Positions 31,727-39,123 of a stretch of DNA of 64,000 nt are shown in pieces; position 1 is the first letter of the stretch; the number at the start of each line of letters is the position of its first letter. The notes under the pieces are model-generated. The model worked only from the letters and a program-made list of their open reading frames with translations, was not told the DNA's origin and searched no databases. This stretch comes from JAVKSL01 sp050744085 (GTDB lineage: Bacteria > Actinomycetota > Acidimicrobiia > Acidimicrobiales > JAJPHD01). The DNA is taken from positions 25,841 through 89,840 of the forward strand of contig JBOGGU010000073.1 in NCBI GenBank assembly GCA_050744085.1. The letters are read 5' to 3'. The position numbers were made by a program, and so were the translations under genes.

Positions 31727-33108
31727 TAGGTCGGGGCTACCGCCGGGCGCCAGCGGCGGCCGTCGATCTCGATAAACAGCTGGGCTGCGGCCTTCTGGAC
31801 CGCTGTGGACCATGTGGGATAGGCGTGGGTGGTCAGGGCCAATCGGGCGGGGAACATTTTTGTCCGCATGGCCAGGGCCACCTCGGCGATCATCTCGCCC
31901 CCCCTAGCAGCCATGATGGTGGCGCCGAGGACCTGACCCCCAGCCAGGTTGCGCAACAGGGGCCGACGGCCGACGATGAGCTTCACGAAGCCAGCGGTCT
32001 CTCCGGCGATCACTGCCCGGTCCAGCTCGGCCATCGGGAGCCAGGCGACCCTGGCTCCGAGCTCTGCTCCCTCGGCTTCGGTGACCCCCACTCGGGCTAT
32101 CTCGGGCGAGGTGAAGGTTACCCAGGGGATCGACCTGGACCGGAAGCTTCGCCGCCTGAGCCGGGACAGGGCGTTGGCGGCGGCCATCCTGCCCATCTCG
32201 TCTGCGGCGTGGGTGAACTGGAGCTTGCCGGAGACGTCCCCGGCCGCCCAAATACCCTTGGCGGTCGTGGCGAGGTGGTCGTTCGTGACGACGAAGCCGT
32301 GCGCGTCGGTGCGCACGCCGGCCTCTCCCAGGCCGATGTCCGCGGTGTTCGGCCGGCGCCCCACCGAGACCAGCACGGCGTCGGCCTCCAGAGTGGCGCC
32401 ACCGCCCAGGTGGAGGCGTGCAGCGCCCGGCGGAGCCGCAGGCTCGCCGCTCGGTTCGATCCTTGTGACCTGTTGGCCCAAGCTGACCTCGATTCCTTGG
32501 TCATGGAAGAGCTGAACCAGCACGGCGGAGGCCTCGGGCTCCTCGTGAGGCAGCAGGCGGTCCTGGCCCTCGATGAGGCTCACCCGCGATCCCAGGTTCG
32601 AGATTGCCTGGGCCATCTCGACGCCAATGGCTCCCCCCCCGAGGATGGCGAGCGAGGCCGGAAGGGAGTCCAGGTCCCACAGGTTCTCGTTGGTCAGGTA
32701 GGCGATGTCGGCGAGGCCCTCGATCGGGGGCACGGCGGGGGCGGCGCCGGTGGCGATCACGTAGCCCGCCGCGCTGAGCCGTCGACCGTCCACCTCGAGG
32801 GACCTGGGCGAGCAGAAGCGTCCCCGGCCAGGTATCAGCTGGACGCCTTCACGGCGCAGGACCTCCGGCGACTCGGTCTCGGCGATGGCCTCGATAGCCC
32901 GATGGGCCGCGGCCATTGCCTCCTTGAAGGTGGCGCCACGCAACGCTGCCTCGATGAGCGCCTTGGATGGCACGCAGCCGGCGAACGTGCACTCCCCGCC
33001 GACTCGGCCCTCTTGAACCATCGCCACGCTCGCTCGTCGCCTCGCCGCGGCTCTGGCGGCGCTGAGGCCTCCAGCGCCACCGCCAAGCACCACGAGGTCA
33101 TAGTCCAC
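31726..33108 (-). CDS. Pyridine nucleotide-disulfide oxidoreductase
   Basis: 460 residues. FAD motif GGGAGGLSAA, redox pair C40-x4-C45 in GGECTFAGCVPSK, NAD(P) motif GGGAIGVEMA, and the second FAD motif with WAAGDVSG. The C-terminal dimer-interface segment reads HAYPTWSTAVQ instead of the H-P-T-x-x-E found in lipoamide dehydrogenase, so it is closer to the mercuric reductase-like branch and may not be the lipoamide enzyme. No 2-oxoacid dehydrogenase genes are nearby. GTG start at 33108. Confidence 0.88.
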   Translation of the reverse strand: MDYDLVVLGGGAGGLSAARAAARRRASVAMVQEGRVGGECTFAGCVPSKALIEAALRGATFKEAMAAAHRAIEAIAETESPEVLRREGVQLIPGRGRFCSPRSLEVDGRRLSAAGYVIATGAAPAVPPIEGLADIAYLTNENLWDLDSLPASLAILGGGAIGVEMAQAISNLGSRVSLIEGQDRLLPHEEPEASAVLVQLFHDQGIEVSLGQQVTRIEPSGEPAAPPGAARLHLGGGATLEADAVLVSVGRRPNTADIGLGEAGVRTDAHGFVVTNDHLATTAKGIWAAGDVSGKLQFTHAADEMGRMAAANALSRLRRRSFRSRSIPWVTFTSPEIARVGVTEAEGAELGARVAWLPMAELDRAVIAGETAGFVKLIVGRRPLLRNLAGGQVLGATIMAARGGEMIAEVALAMRTKMFPARLALTTHAYPTWSTAVQKAAAQLFIEIDGRRWRPAVAPT

Positions 33109-33153
33109 TGGGTGCGCAACCTAGTGGGTGGCGGGTCGGCTACGTTGTTGGCG

Positions 33154-33591
33154 ATGGCGTCAGGAGTTCGAGGGCCCAAGGGCGGCCAGTGGGACCCCCC
33201 GAGCGTGCGCGCTGCAAGCTGGCGCCTCTGGCTGATGGCGGCGGTGGCGGCCCTTGTGCTCGGCATCACCGTTGGCGCCCTGTCCAACTGGGTGGATGCC
33301 CACCCTGACGTGCCGCTGGCTGTCCTATCGCTGGCAACGTGCGCCTGGCTCGGGTGGCGGGCTGACGGCATCTTGCGAGGTGGTCGACACCGGGCCCGGT
33401 TGATGGTGGGCGACCTCGCTGGGCTCGGCCTGGTGGTGGCGCTCGCGGTCGCCGCTGCCGGAGCCGTGATGGTTGGGGTGGCGCTCGCCGTGGCGTTGGG
33501 CCTGGTGGCAAGGCAGCGAATGAGGGGCCGGCGCCCCCCCCTGTCGAACCTTGGGGTCGACAGGGATCGGGACGACCCTATCTGGCGGTGA
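33154..33591 (+). CDS. Small membrane protein, unknown
   Basis: 145 residues with three to four hydrophobic segments (LWLMAAVAALVLGITVGAL, VPLAVLSLATCAWLGW, LAGLGLVVALAVAAAGAVMVGVALAVALGLV) and a basic tail. No family recognised. The ATG lies 7 bases after TACGTT (33141-33146), divergent from the reductase. Its last 14 bases overlap the convergent gene. Confidence 0.65.
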   Translation: MASGVRGPKGGQWDPPSVRAASWRLWLMAAVAALVLGITVGALSNWVDAHPDVPLAVLSLATCAWLGWRADGILRGGRHRARLMVGDLAGLGLVVALAVAAAGAVMVGVALAVALGLVARQRMRGRRPPLSNLGVDRDRDDPIWR

Positions 33592-34093
33592 CGGCGCGGG
33601 GTGGGAGCAGGTACAGCGCAACCACGTAGCAGGCCACGGCGAGGGCAAAGAGAAGGGCCATCACGAGGGAGCTGACGTTGTGGCTGTAGTTGAGGAAGCT
33701 GACTCCGTTGAATCCTGCCCCGATGATCGCCAACACCCCGACGAGGTGTGCCGAGACCACCCCGGCGCGTCGAGCCAGCGACTTGGTGACTATCGAGACC
33801 ACCAGCAGGTCCAGGCCGACCAGGATGAGGGCGAGGCCCAGCGCAGCGTGAGCAGCGAGCACCACGGCGCCGTTGGGGATGACCCAACCGATGCCCTGGG
33901 CCAGGCCCGAGAAGTAGCCGCCCGCATGGGCTCCAGGGTGCTTTGCCGGGATCTTGACGTACAGGTTGGTGGCTATGCCGAGAGCGAACTGGCCAAGCAG
34001 GAGGATCAGCATCTGCAGGTTGCCCCGGCGCAGGCGACCTTGGGGGCCGACCGTTGGCTCGTCGCCGGCTCGGCTCTTGCGCGGGCTTGCCAC
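33578..34093 (-). CDS. Four-helix membrane protein, unknown
   Basis: 171 residues. A basic N-terminus precedes four membrane helices; the first loop carries YVKIPAKHPGAHAGGYFSG, and the fourth region has NYSHNVSSLVMALLFA. Repeated His residues beside helices could bind heme or metal, but that is speculation. The GTG at 34093 lies 6 bases after TAGCGT (34105-34100). It is convergent with the previous gene. Confidence 0.65.
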   Translation of the reverse strand: MASPRKSRAGDEPTVGPQGRLRRGNLQMLILLLGQFALGIATNLYVKIPAKHPGAHAGGYFSGLAQGIGWVIPNGAVVLAAHAALGLALILVGLDLLVVSIVTKSLARRAGVVSAHLVGVLAIIGAGFNGVSFLNYSHNVSSLVMALLFALAVACYVVALYLLPPRAVTAR

Positions 34094-34156
34094 GCGGCGA
34101 CGCTAGCACGGTGCCGCCCCGACAGCTCGGTTGGGGTGCTGTGGGTCCTGCGGCCG

Positions 34157-34205
34157 CAACTGGGGTAGTTGAGCCGTGTTATATGTGGCTCAACTACCCC
34201 AGTTG
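34157..34205. repeat. Palindrome B: perfect 19-bp inverted repeat
   Basis: Arms 34157-34175 and 34187-34205 are perfectly complementary around an 11-base A/T-rich loop. The arm reads CAACTGGGGTAGTTGAGCC, nearly the same as palindrome C at 38417. It lies in the roughly 120-base gap between two minus-strand genes. Confidence 0.85.
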
Positions 34206-34216
34206 GCGTACTTTGC

Positions 34217-34963
34217 CTAGCGTTGGCCGGGCGAGGCGCCGGTGGGAAAAGATGCCTGGGCTTTCTCTATTGCCGCCTCCACCGACGCCGCCCGGCCACG
34301 CGGGTCACGGGCAGGCTTGTCACGGGCGGGCTTGTCACGGGCCGGCTTGTCACGGGCCGGCTTGTCACGGGGGGGCTTCCCGCTGCCGCTACTCCCGCTG
34401 CCCGCTTGCCTATTGGCGCCCTGGGCGCTGGCGAGGTTGTCCTCGGCGGTTGCGCCAAAGGGAGTCGACGCTGCCGCTCGTCGTGGAGTCTTGGAGCGGC
34501 GAGCCTTGCCGGCAGAGCGCTTCTCCTCGGCGGTTGCGCCAAATGGAGCCGACGCTGACGCCGCGCGTGGAGCTAGCACTCGCCCTGCTGCCCAGGCCAA
34601 CAGCACCACTGCGCCTATCACCTCGGAGGCTATCGCAACCCCCCCGGCGTAGGAGATCTCCTGCTCGGTGAACAAGAAGATGCCCTTCGGCAGCAGCAGG
34701 GCGAGTATGTAACCACCGAGGGTCGCAAGCGCAAAGCCCGCAGCTACCACGGCCACCAGCGCTGTGGGGAACACCAGCATCACCAGGGCGAGCACCCAGG
34801 CGAAGATGAAGGTGAACTCGAAGAGCGGCCCGATGGTGGGGATCTGTTGGTAGACGCCCAGCCAAAGCTCTATGTGCGCTGCCCCGATGCCGAGCAGGCC
34901 CAGGATGCCCAGGCCCCTGAGCGCAATGTTGTCTTTTGCTGACTTGCTTCTCGAGGAGGCCAT
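34217..34963 (-). CDS. Membrane protein with repetitive basic C-terminal tail
   Basis: 248 residues. Four membrane helices lie in residues 15-130, with an acidic/aromatic loop IELWLGVYQQIPTIGPLF typical of a small actinobacterial membrane family. The 120-residue cytosolic tail has two PFGATAE motifs and then four KPARD pentapeptides coded by a 15-bp tandem repeat (34314-34373). The tail is strongly charged and probably disordered; it might bind nucleic acid or envelope polymers. The ATG at 34963 lies 6 bases after TATACT (34975-34970). No function assigned. Confidence 0.7.
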   Translation of the reverse strand: MASSRSKSAKDNIALRGLGILGLLGIGAAHIELWLGVYQQIPTIGPLFEFTFIFAWVLALVMLVFPTALVAVVAAGFALATLGGYILALLLPKGIFLFTEQEISYAGGVAIASEVIGAVVLLAWAAGRVLAPRAASASAPFGATAEEKRSAGKARRSKTPRRAAASTPFGATAEDNLASAQGANRQAGSGSSGSGKPPRDKPARDKPARDKPARDKPARDPRGRAASVEAAIEKAQASFPTGASPGQR

Positions 34964-35046
34964 ATGTGGAGTATACGGAGACTCCAGGCTGGTGGGATCA
35001 TGGCTAGGATCACTGCGGCTAGGGTCACGCGACTACGGTTGCGGCC

Positions 35047-35919
35047 GTGCCGGCCCGTGAAGCCCAAGTCGTGAGCAGGGAGTGGCTCCACGAGCATCTC
35101 GATGACCCGACGGTGAGGGTCCTGCAAGTGGACGACGACGAGTTCGCCTTCGAGATGGGTCACGTGCCTGGGGCACGTTACGTGTGCTGGCACGCGAAGC
35201 TGACCTCGACGCAGAGCCGTGATGTCCTCGGGGCTGTTGCGTTTGCCGGCCTGATGGATACCCTGGAGGTCGACCCTGGCACGACCGTCGTGGTCTACGG
35301 CGACCAGATGAACCTGTGGGCAGCTTACGCGTGGTGGGTGCTTCGCTTGTGGGGGCATCCCAAGGTGTGCCTGCTCGACGGCGGGTACGCCTCGTGGGCG
35401 CGGGCCGGCCTCCCGATGGTCAGCGGCCGCGCCAGCGACCCGCCCAGGGCGAGCGCCCGCCACCCGGCCAGGGCCACCTACCCTGTCCCGCGAGGCCAGC
35501 ACGATGGCATGCGCGCGCGCCGGGCGGACGTCGAGGCGGCGCTGACTGGCGGCCGCACGGTCGTCATCGATGTCAGGAGTCCCGCTGGCTACAACGGCCA
35601 GGTACCGTTGGGAGGGATCTCGGCCCCGGTGACGGGGGCCATCCGGGGCGGGCATATCCCGGGAGCGCTGAGCCTGCCCTGGGGGAGCTTGGTGGATCCC
35701 GACACGGGCCTCCTGCTGCCTGCGAAGGAGCTGGCCGTTCTGGCTGCCGAGGCGGGGGTGCCCTTCGAGCGCCCGTTGATCGCTTACTGCGAGCTGGGCG
35801 CCTCGTCGGCGTTGGCCTGCCTTGTCCTGGGCGAGATCCTCGGGCATCCGGCAGTTGCCAACTACGACGGCTCGTGGCTGGAGTGGGCGGCCACGATTGG
35901 CCTCCCACTGGCACTCTGA
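35047..35919 (+). CDS. Thiosulfate sulfurtransferase (rhodanese), SseA type
   Basis: 290 residues with tandem rhodanese domains. The N-terminal domain (DDDEFAFEMGHVPGARYVCW, VVYGDQMNLWAAYAWW) lacks a Cys at its active-site loop. The C-terminal one carries the catalytic Cys, C248, in AYCELGASSA. It transfers sulfane sulfur from thiosulfate to cyanide or thiols. The GTG lies 7 bases after TACGGT (35034-35039). The acyl-CoA synthetase follows 1 base after its stop. Confidence 0.9.
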   Translation: MPAREAQVVSREWLHEHLDDPTVRVLQVDDDEFAFEMGHVPGARYVCWHAKLTSTQSRDVLGAVAFAGLMDTLEVDPGTTVVVYGDQMNLWAAYAWWVLRLWGHPKVCLLDGGYASWARAGLPMVSGRASDPPRASARHPARATYPVPRGQHDGMRARRADVEAALTGGRTVVIDVRSPAGYNGQVPLGGISAPVTGAIRGGHIPGALSLPWGSLVDPDTGLLLPAKELAVLAAEAGVPFERPLIAYCELGASSALACLVLGEILGHPAVANYDGSWLEWAATIGLPLAL

Positions 35920-35920
35920 G

Positions 35921-37789
35921 TTGCCTGCGCCGCCGCCGCCGCCCGGCCCGTCCCCCGGCCAGAGCCCGCCTCCCGACCTGCCGCCTCCCGGCCAGAGCCC
36001 GCCTCCCGACCTGCCGCCTCCCGGCCAGAGCCCGCCTCCCGACCTGCCGCCCCCCGACCTGCCGCCCCCCGACCTGCCGCCTCCCGACCTGCCGCCCCCC
36101 GACGTGAGCCTGCGCCATCTACTCGAGCGCCAGGCCGCCTGCCTCGGCGCTCGCCGCTTCTTGACTCTGCCGGACGGTACCCTCACCTTCGCCGAGCTGG
36201 ACGAGCTGGCCAACCGCACGGCCTGGGCCTTGGCGTCGCTGGGCGTGGGGCCGGGTGACGTCGTGATGACCCGGTGCGGGAACAGCAGCGCGATCGTGGG
36301 CACTTGGTTCGGGTGCGCCAAGCTCGGCTCTGTGTTCATGCCACTCAACAGCTTGCTCACTGGCGAGCCCTTGCGCACCGTGATGGCCTTGGCGCGAGCA
36401 GCCGTTGTGGTCTGCGAGGCAGGGCGCTATCTAGGCCTCGCAGCCGCTGGAGCGCCACTGCCCCCGGTGCTGATCTCAGGGTGGCCGACCTCCAAGGGGC
36501 CAGCGCCCGATGGATGTCGGTCCCTGGAGGCACTCCTCGCCAAGGCGCCGAGCACCCCGCCTCCACCGCTCCCCGCTGACCCTGCCGCCCCGGCAAAGCT
36601 GATGTGCACCTCTGGGACCACCGGTTCCCCAAAGGCAGTCCTGTGGAGCCGGGCCTGCGAGGCGACTTGGGCCGTCGCGTACGGAGACGAGATGCTTCCG
36701 GTAGCGCAAGGTGAGGGACTGTACTCCTGCCTGCCCCTGTTCCACATCACCTGCCAGGGGACCTTGCTGGCTGCCCTGCGCCGGGGTGGGCGCATGACCG
36801 TGGACTCGCGCTTCGACCCCTTTGGGTTCTGGGGGCGGGTGCGCCGATCCGAGGCCGTGGGTTTCACGTTCGTGGGGACCCTGTTGTCTGTCCTGGCGAA
36901 CCGCCCCCGCCAGCCCGACGACAGCGACAACCAAGTCCGCTGGATCCTGGGCTCTGCCGCCCCGGTCGAGGCCTGGCGAGGTATCGAGGAGCGATTCGGG
37001 GTTCACCTGATCGAGACCTGGGGCCAGACCGAGACCGCCTCCTGCTGGAGCGCCCCTGCTTCACTGCCCCAGACGCCGGGCACGGTTGGGTGCCCGAGCC
37101 CCCGATTCGAGTCCCTCATAGTCGGGCCAGACGGAGAAGAGCTGCCAGACGGCGAGGCGGGCGAGCTCTGGATCCGTCCGCGCCGGCCCCACTTGATGTT
37201 CGAGGGCTACCTAGCCGCCACGCCCGCCGCCACGCCCGCCGCCACGCCAGCCGCCACGCCCGCCGCCACGCCCGCCGCCACGCCCGCCGAGAGCCCCGGC
37301 AAGCCCCCCCCTGGGCTGGCGCTGAGCAGGGAAGGGTGGACTGAGGACGGCTTCTACCGGACCGGGGACCTAATGGTTCGCCGGAGCGAAGGCGACCTTT
37401 CGTTCGCGGGGAGGTTGCGCGAGTCGATACGCAGGCGCGGCGAGATCATCCCAGCCAAGCTCATCGAGGCGGCGGCTCTGGAGCACGAGGCGGTGATCGA
37501 GGCCGCCGCGGTCGGGGTCCCCGACGACGACGGCGTGGAGCAGGAGGTCATGCTCTGCGTCGTGCAGCGTCCCGGGCCGCCTTTGGGCCCTTCGGACCTC
37601 CACGCCTTCTTGCGCCAGCGCCTGCCAAAGTTCATGGTCCCGCGCTACGTCGTCCTTCGCGCCGAGCTGCCCAAGACCCCCACTACCCGGGTACGCAAGG
37701 TCGCCCTCTCCGAGGAGGGCGCAGCGACAGCCTGGGACTCCCGCCACCCCAAGGGGCCAGGGACGACTGCCGACCCAAACGCGCGCTGA
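35921..37789 (+). CDS. AMP-forming acyl-CoA synthetase
   Basis: ANL-superfamily enzyme: the phosphate loop TSGTTGSPKA, GSAAPVEAW, the acyl-adenylate motif ETWGQTETAS and YRTGDLMVR are all present, with the C-terminal Lys region TTRVRKVAL. It resembles the crotonobetaine/carnitine or fatty acyl-CoA ligase branches; the substrate is unknown. The start is taken as TTG 35921, right after the rhodanese stop. Residues 1-61 are then a Pro-rich repeat, and GTG 36104 is the alternative. A 12-bp repeat (37213-37289) codes for six to seven AATP units in the C-terminal part just before the YRTGD region. Confidence 0.86.
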   Translation: MPAPPPPPGPSPGQSPPPDLPPPGQSPPPDLPPPGQSPPPDLPPPDLPPPDLPPPDLPPPDVSLRHLLERQAACLGARRFLTLPDGTLTFAELDELANRTAWALASLGVGPGDVVMTRCGNSSAIVGTWFGCAKLGSVFMPLNSLLTGEPLRTVMALARAAVVVCEAGRYLGLAAAGAPLPPVLISGWPTSKGPAPDGCRSLEALLAKAPSTPPPPLPADPAAPAKLMCTSGTTGSPKAVLWSRACEATWAVAYGDEMLPVAQGEGLYSCLPLFHITCQGTLLAALRRGGRMTVDSRFDPFGFWGRVRRSEAVGFTFVGTLLSVLANRPRQPDDSDNQVRWILGSAAPVEAWRGIEERFGVHLIETWGQTETASCWSAPASLPQTPGTVGCPSPRFESLIVGPDGEELPDGEAGELWIRPRRPHLMFEGYLAATPAATPAATPAATPAATPAATPAESPGKPPPGLALSREGWTEDGFYRTGDLMVRRSEGDLSFAGRLRESIRRRGEIIPAKLIEAAALEHEAVIEAAAVGVPDDDGVEQEVMLCVVQRPGPPLGPSDLHAFLRQRLPKFMVPRYVVLRAELPKTPTTRVRKVALSEEGAATAWDSRHPKGPGTTADPNAR

Positions 37790-37923
37790 GCGTTTTGCTA
37801 GCCTCGTGTCGGGGAATGCTTCCGTCCAGAGACGCTCGTCCAGAGATGGGGGCCTCAACGAACACAACACAGGATGGGTGGAGGCTGAAGAGTCCGCACG
37901 CGCTGACGGAGGAGGAAGGGCCG

Positions 37924-38382
37924 ATGACGATGGAATGCGACAGGTGCAGGGCCGCTGCCGACGGCCGCACCCGCCGGGCGAACGCTTGGGCTTGGGCAGT
38001 GCCCGGCGGGATGGGACTGGCGGCGGCGGGTTTCGTGGGCGCAGTCGTGACGATCGGGCTCTACGACGAGGCAGGCGTTATTGCCAGCGTGGTGGTCTTG
38101 GCCGTGGGCGGCTTGGTGGCCTGTCTTGGGGCCATGTACGGAACCATTGACCGCCCCCTGGTCGTCGGCCGCCACGTTGGTGAGGTGGACCCAGGTGACG
38201 GGGGCGGCACGTGGACGCCGCCAGCACCCGCCTGGACGCCCCCGAGCGTCGGCGAGCAACCCTCCTCCAGCGGCCCCGCCAGCCCCGGCAGCGGCGTCGG
38301 CGAGGATCCGGCTTGGTGGCCGGCGTTCGAGCCGGTCCTGGCCGGCTGGCTGCGGGAGGGCGCGAGCGAGGAGACTCGCTGA
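37924..38382 (+). CDS. Small membrane protein, PAWWPAFE paralogue 1
   Basis: 152 residues of no recognised family. The N-terminus has C-x2-C (ECDRCRAA), then two membrane helices (about residues 24-75), a Pro/Gly/Thr-rich linker, and the C-terminal motif DPAWWPAFEPVLAGWLREG. A strong Shine-Dalgarno (GGAGGAAGG) precedes the ATG by 5-6 bases, unlike most genes here. The paralogue at 38639 shares the topology and the C-terminal motif. The conserved tail after a flexible linker suggests a docking peptide. Confidence 0.65.
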   Translation: MTMECDRCRAAADGRTRRANAWAWAVPGGMGLAAAGFVGAVVTIGLYDEAGVIASVVVLAVGGLVACLGAMYGTIDRPLVVGRHVGEVDPGDGGGTWTPPAPAWTPPSVGEQPSSSGPASPGSGVGEDPAWWPAFEPVLAGWLREGASEETR

Positions 38383-38416
38383 GCCGGGCCGGGGCCATCC
38401 ACGTGGAAGCCGCCCC

Positions 38417-38467
38417 CGAACTGGAGTAGTTGAGCCGAGTATATCGCGGCCTAACTACTCCAGTTCG
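38417..38467. repeat. Palindrome C: 21-bp inverted repeat, homologue of B
   Basis: Arms 38417-38437 and 38447-38467 pair except for two adjacent positions, with a 9-base A/T-rich loop. The arm CGAACTGGAGTAGTTGAGCCG matches palindrome B at nearly every base. It sits between the two PAWWPAFE paralogues. Confidence 0.85.
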
Positions 38468-38638
38468 CCCGTTGGAGGACCACAGCAAACCCCCCGGTGT
38501 CCCAGTCCTCGAGAGGGATGATCCAGGATCCAACGGCCTCAGTCATCCACGTCCGTGCCGGAAGACCCCGTTCCTTGTAAAGGGTCGTACCTCAGGTGCC
38601 GAAGGACACTGGGTAGACACTGGATCGGAGGTCGACGA

Positions 38639-39118
38639 ATGGCCGGGCAGCCGAGAAGAGACGTGGAGCAATGCATGCGCCCCCAGCACGCGCCGAGCCC
38701 TGACGGGATGCCCCGGCAGCGCACGCCCCGGCAGCGCTGGCCCCGCGGGGCTGTGGCCTACGGGGCCGGGTTCGCCCTCTTCGCAATGGGCTTCGTCGGC
38801 GTGGCGGTGGCGGTGACCGCCGGCAACGAGGCAGCGGTCATCGGCTGCATAATAGCGGTGGTGCTGGGTGGTGTGAGCGCTGGTATAGGGTTCAACCAGG
38901 TGTTCCGCGACGACCTCAACCTAGGGAGCGGCGCCGAGGAGCCGGGGGACCAGGGTGACGACGGTGGCGGCTGGTGGCGGCCACCGGGGCCAGGGCAGGC
39001 CCCACCGTCCTCTGACGGCGCGCCGCCCGAGGACGACGAGCCCGCGTGGTGGCCTGCATTCGAGCACGCCCTCAACCAATGGGCCTTGGAAGGCACGAGA
39101 TCGTCAACTGAGCCCTGA
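38639..39118 (+). CDS. Small membrane protein, PAWWPAFE paralogue 2
   Basis: 159 residues. Two membrane helices (GAVAYGAGFALFAMGFVGVA and VIGCIIAVVLGGVSAGIGF) are followed by an acidic Gly/Pro linker and the tail EPAWWPAFEHALNQWALEG, which matches the first paralogue. The N-terminus is Pro/Arg-rich with a single Cys. CGGAGG lies 7 bases before the ATG. It converges with the tricorn protease gene 5 bases later. Function unknown. Confidence 0.65.
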   Translation: MAGQPRRDVEQCMRPQHAPSPDGMPRQRTPRQRWPRGAVAYGAGFALFAMGFVGVAVAVTAGNEAAVIGCIIAVVLGGVSAGIGFNQVFRDDLNLGSGAEEPGDQGDDGGGWWRPPGPGQAPPSSDGAPPEDDEPAWWPAFEHALNQWALEGTRSSTEP

Positions 39119-39123
39119 TCGAG

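Noticed and set aside
31726..33108. Dihydrolipoamide dehydrogenase (lpd)
   Set aside because: The C-terminal H-P-T-x-x-E motif is altered and no 2-oxoacid dehydrogenase genes are near, so only the superfamily is named.
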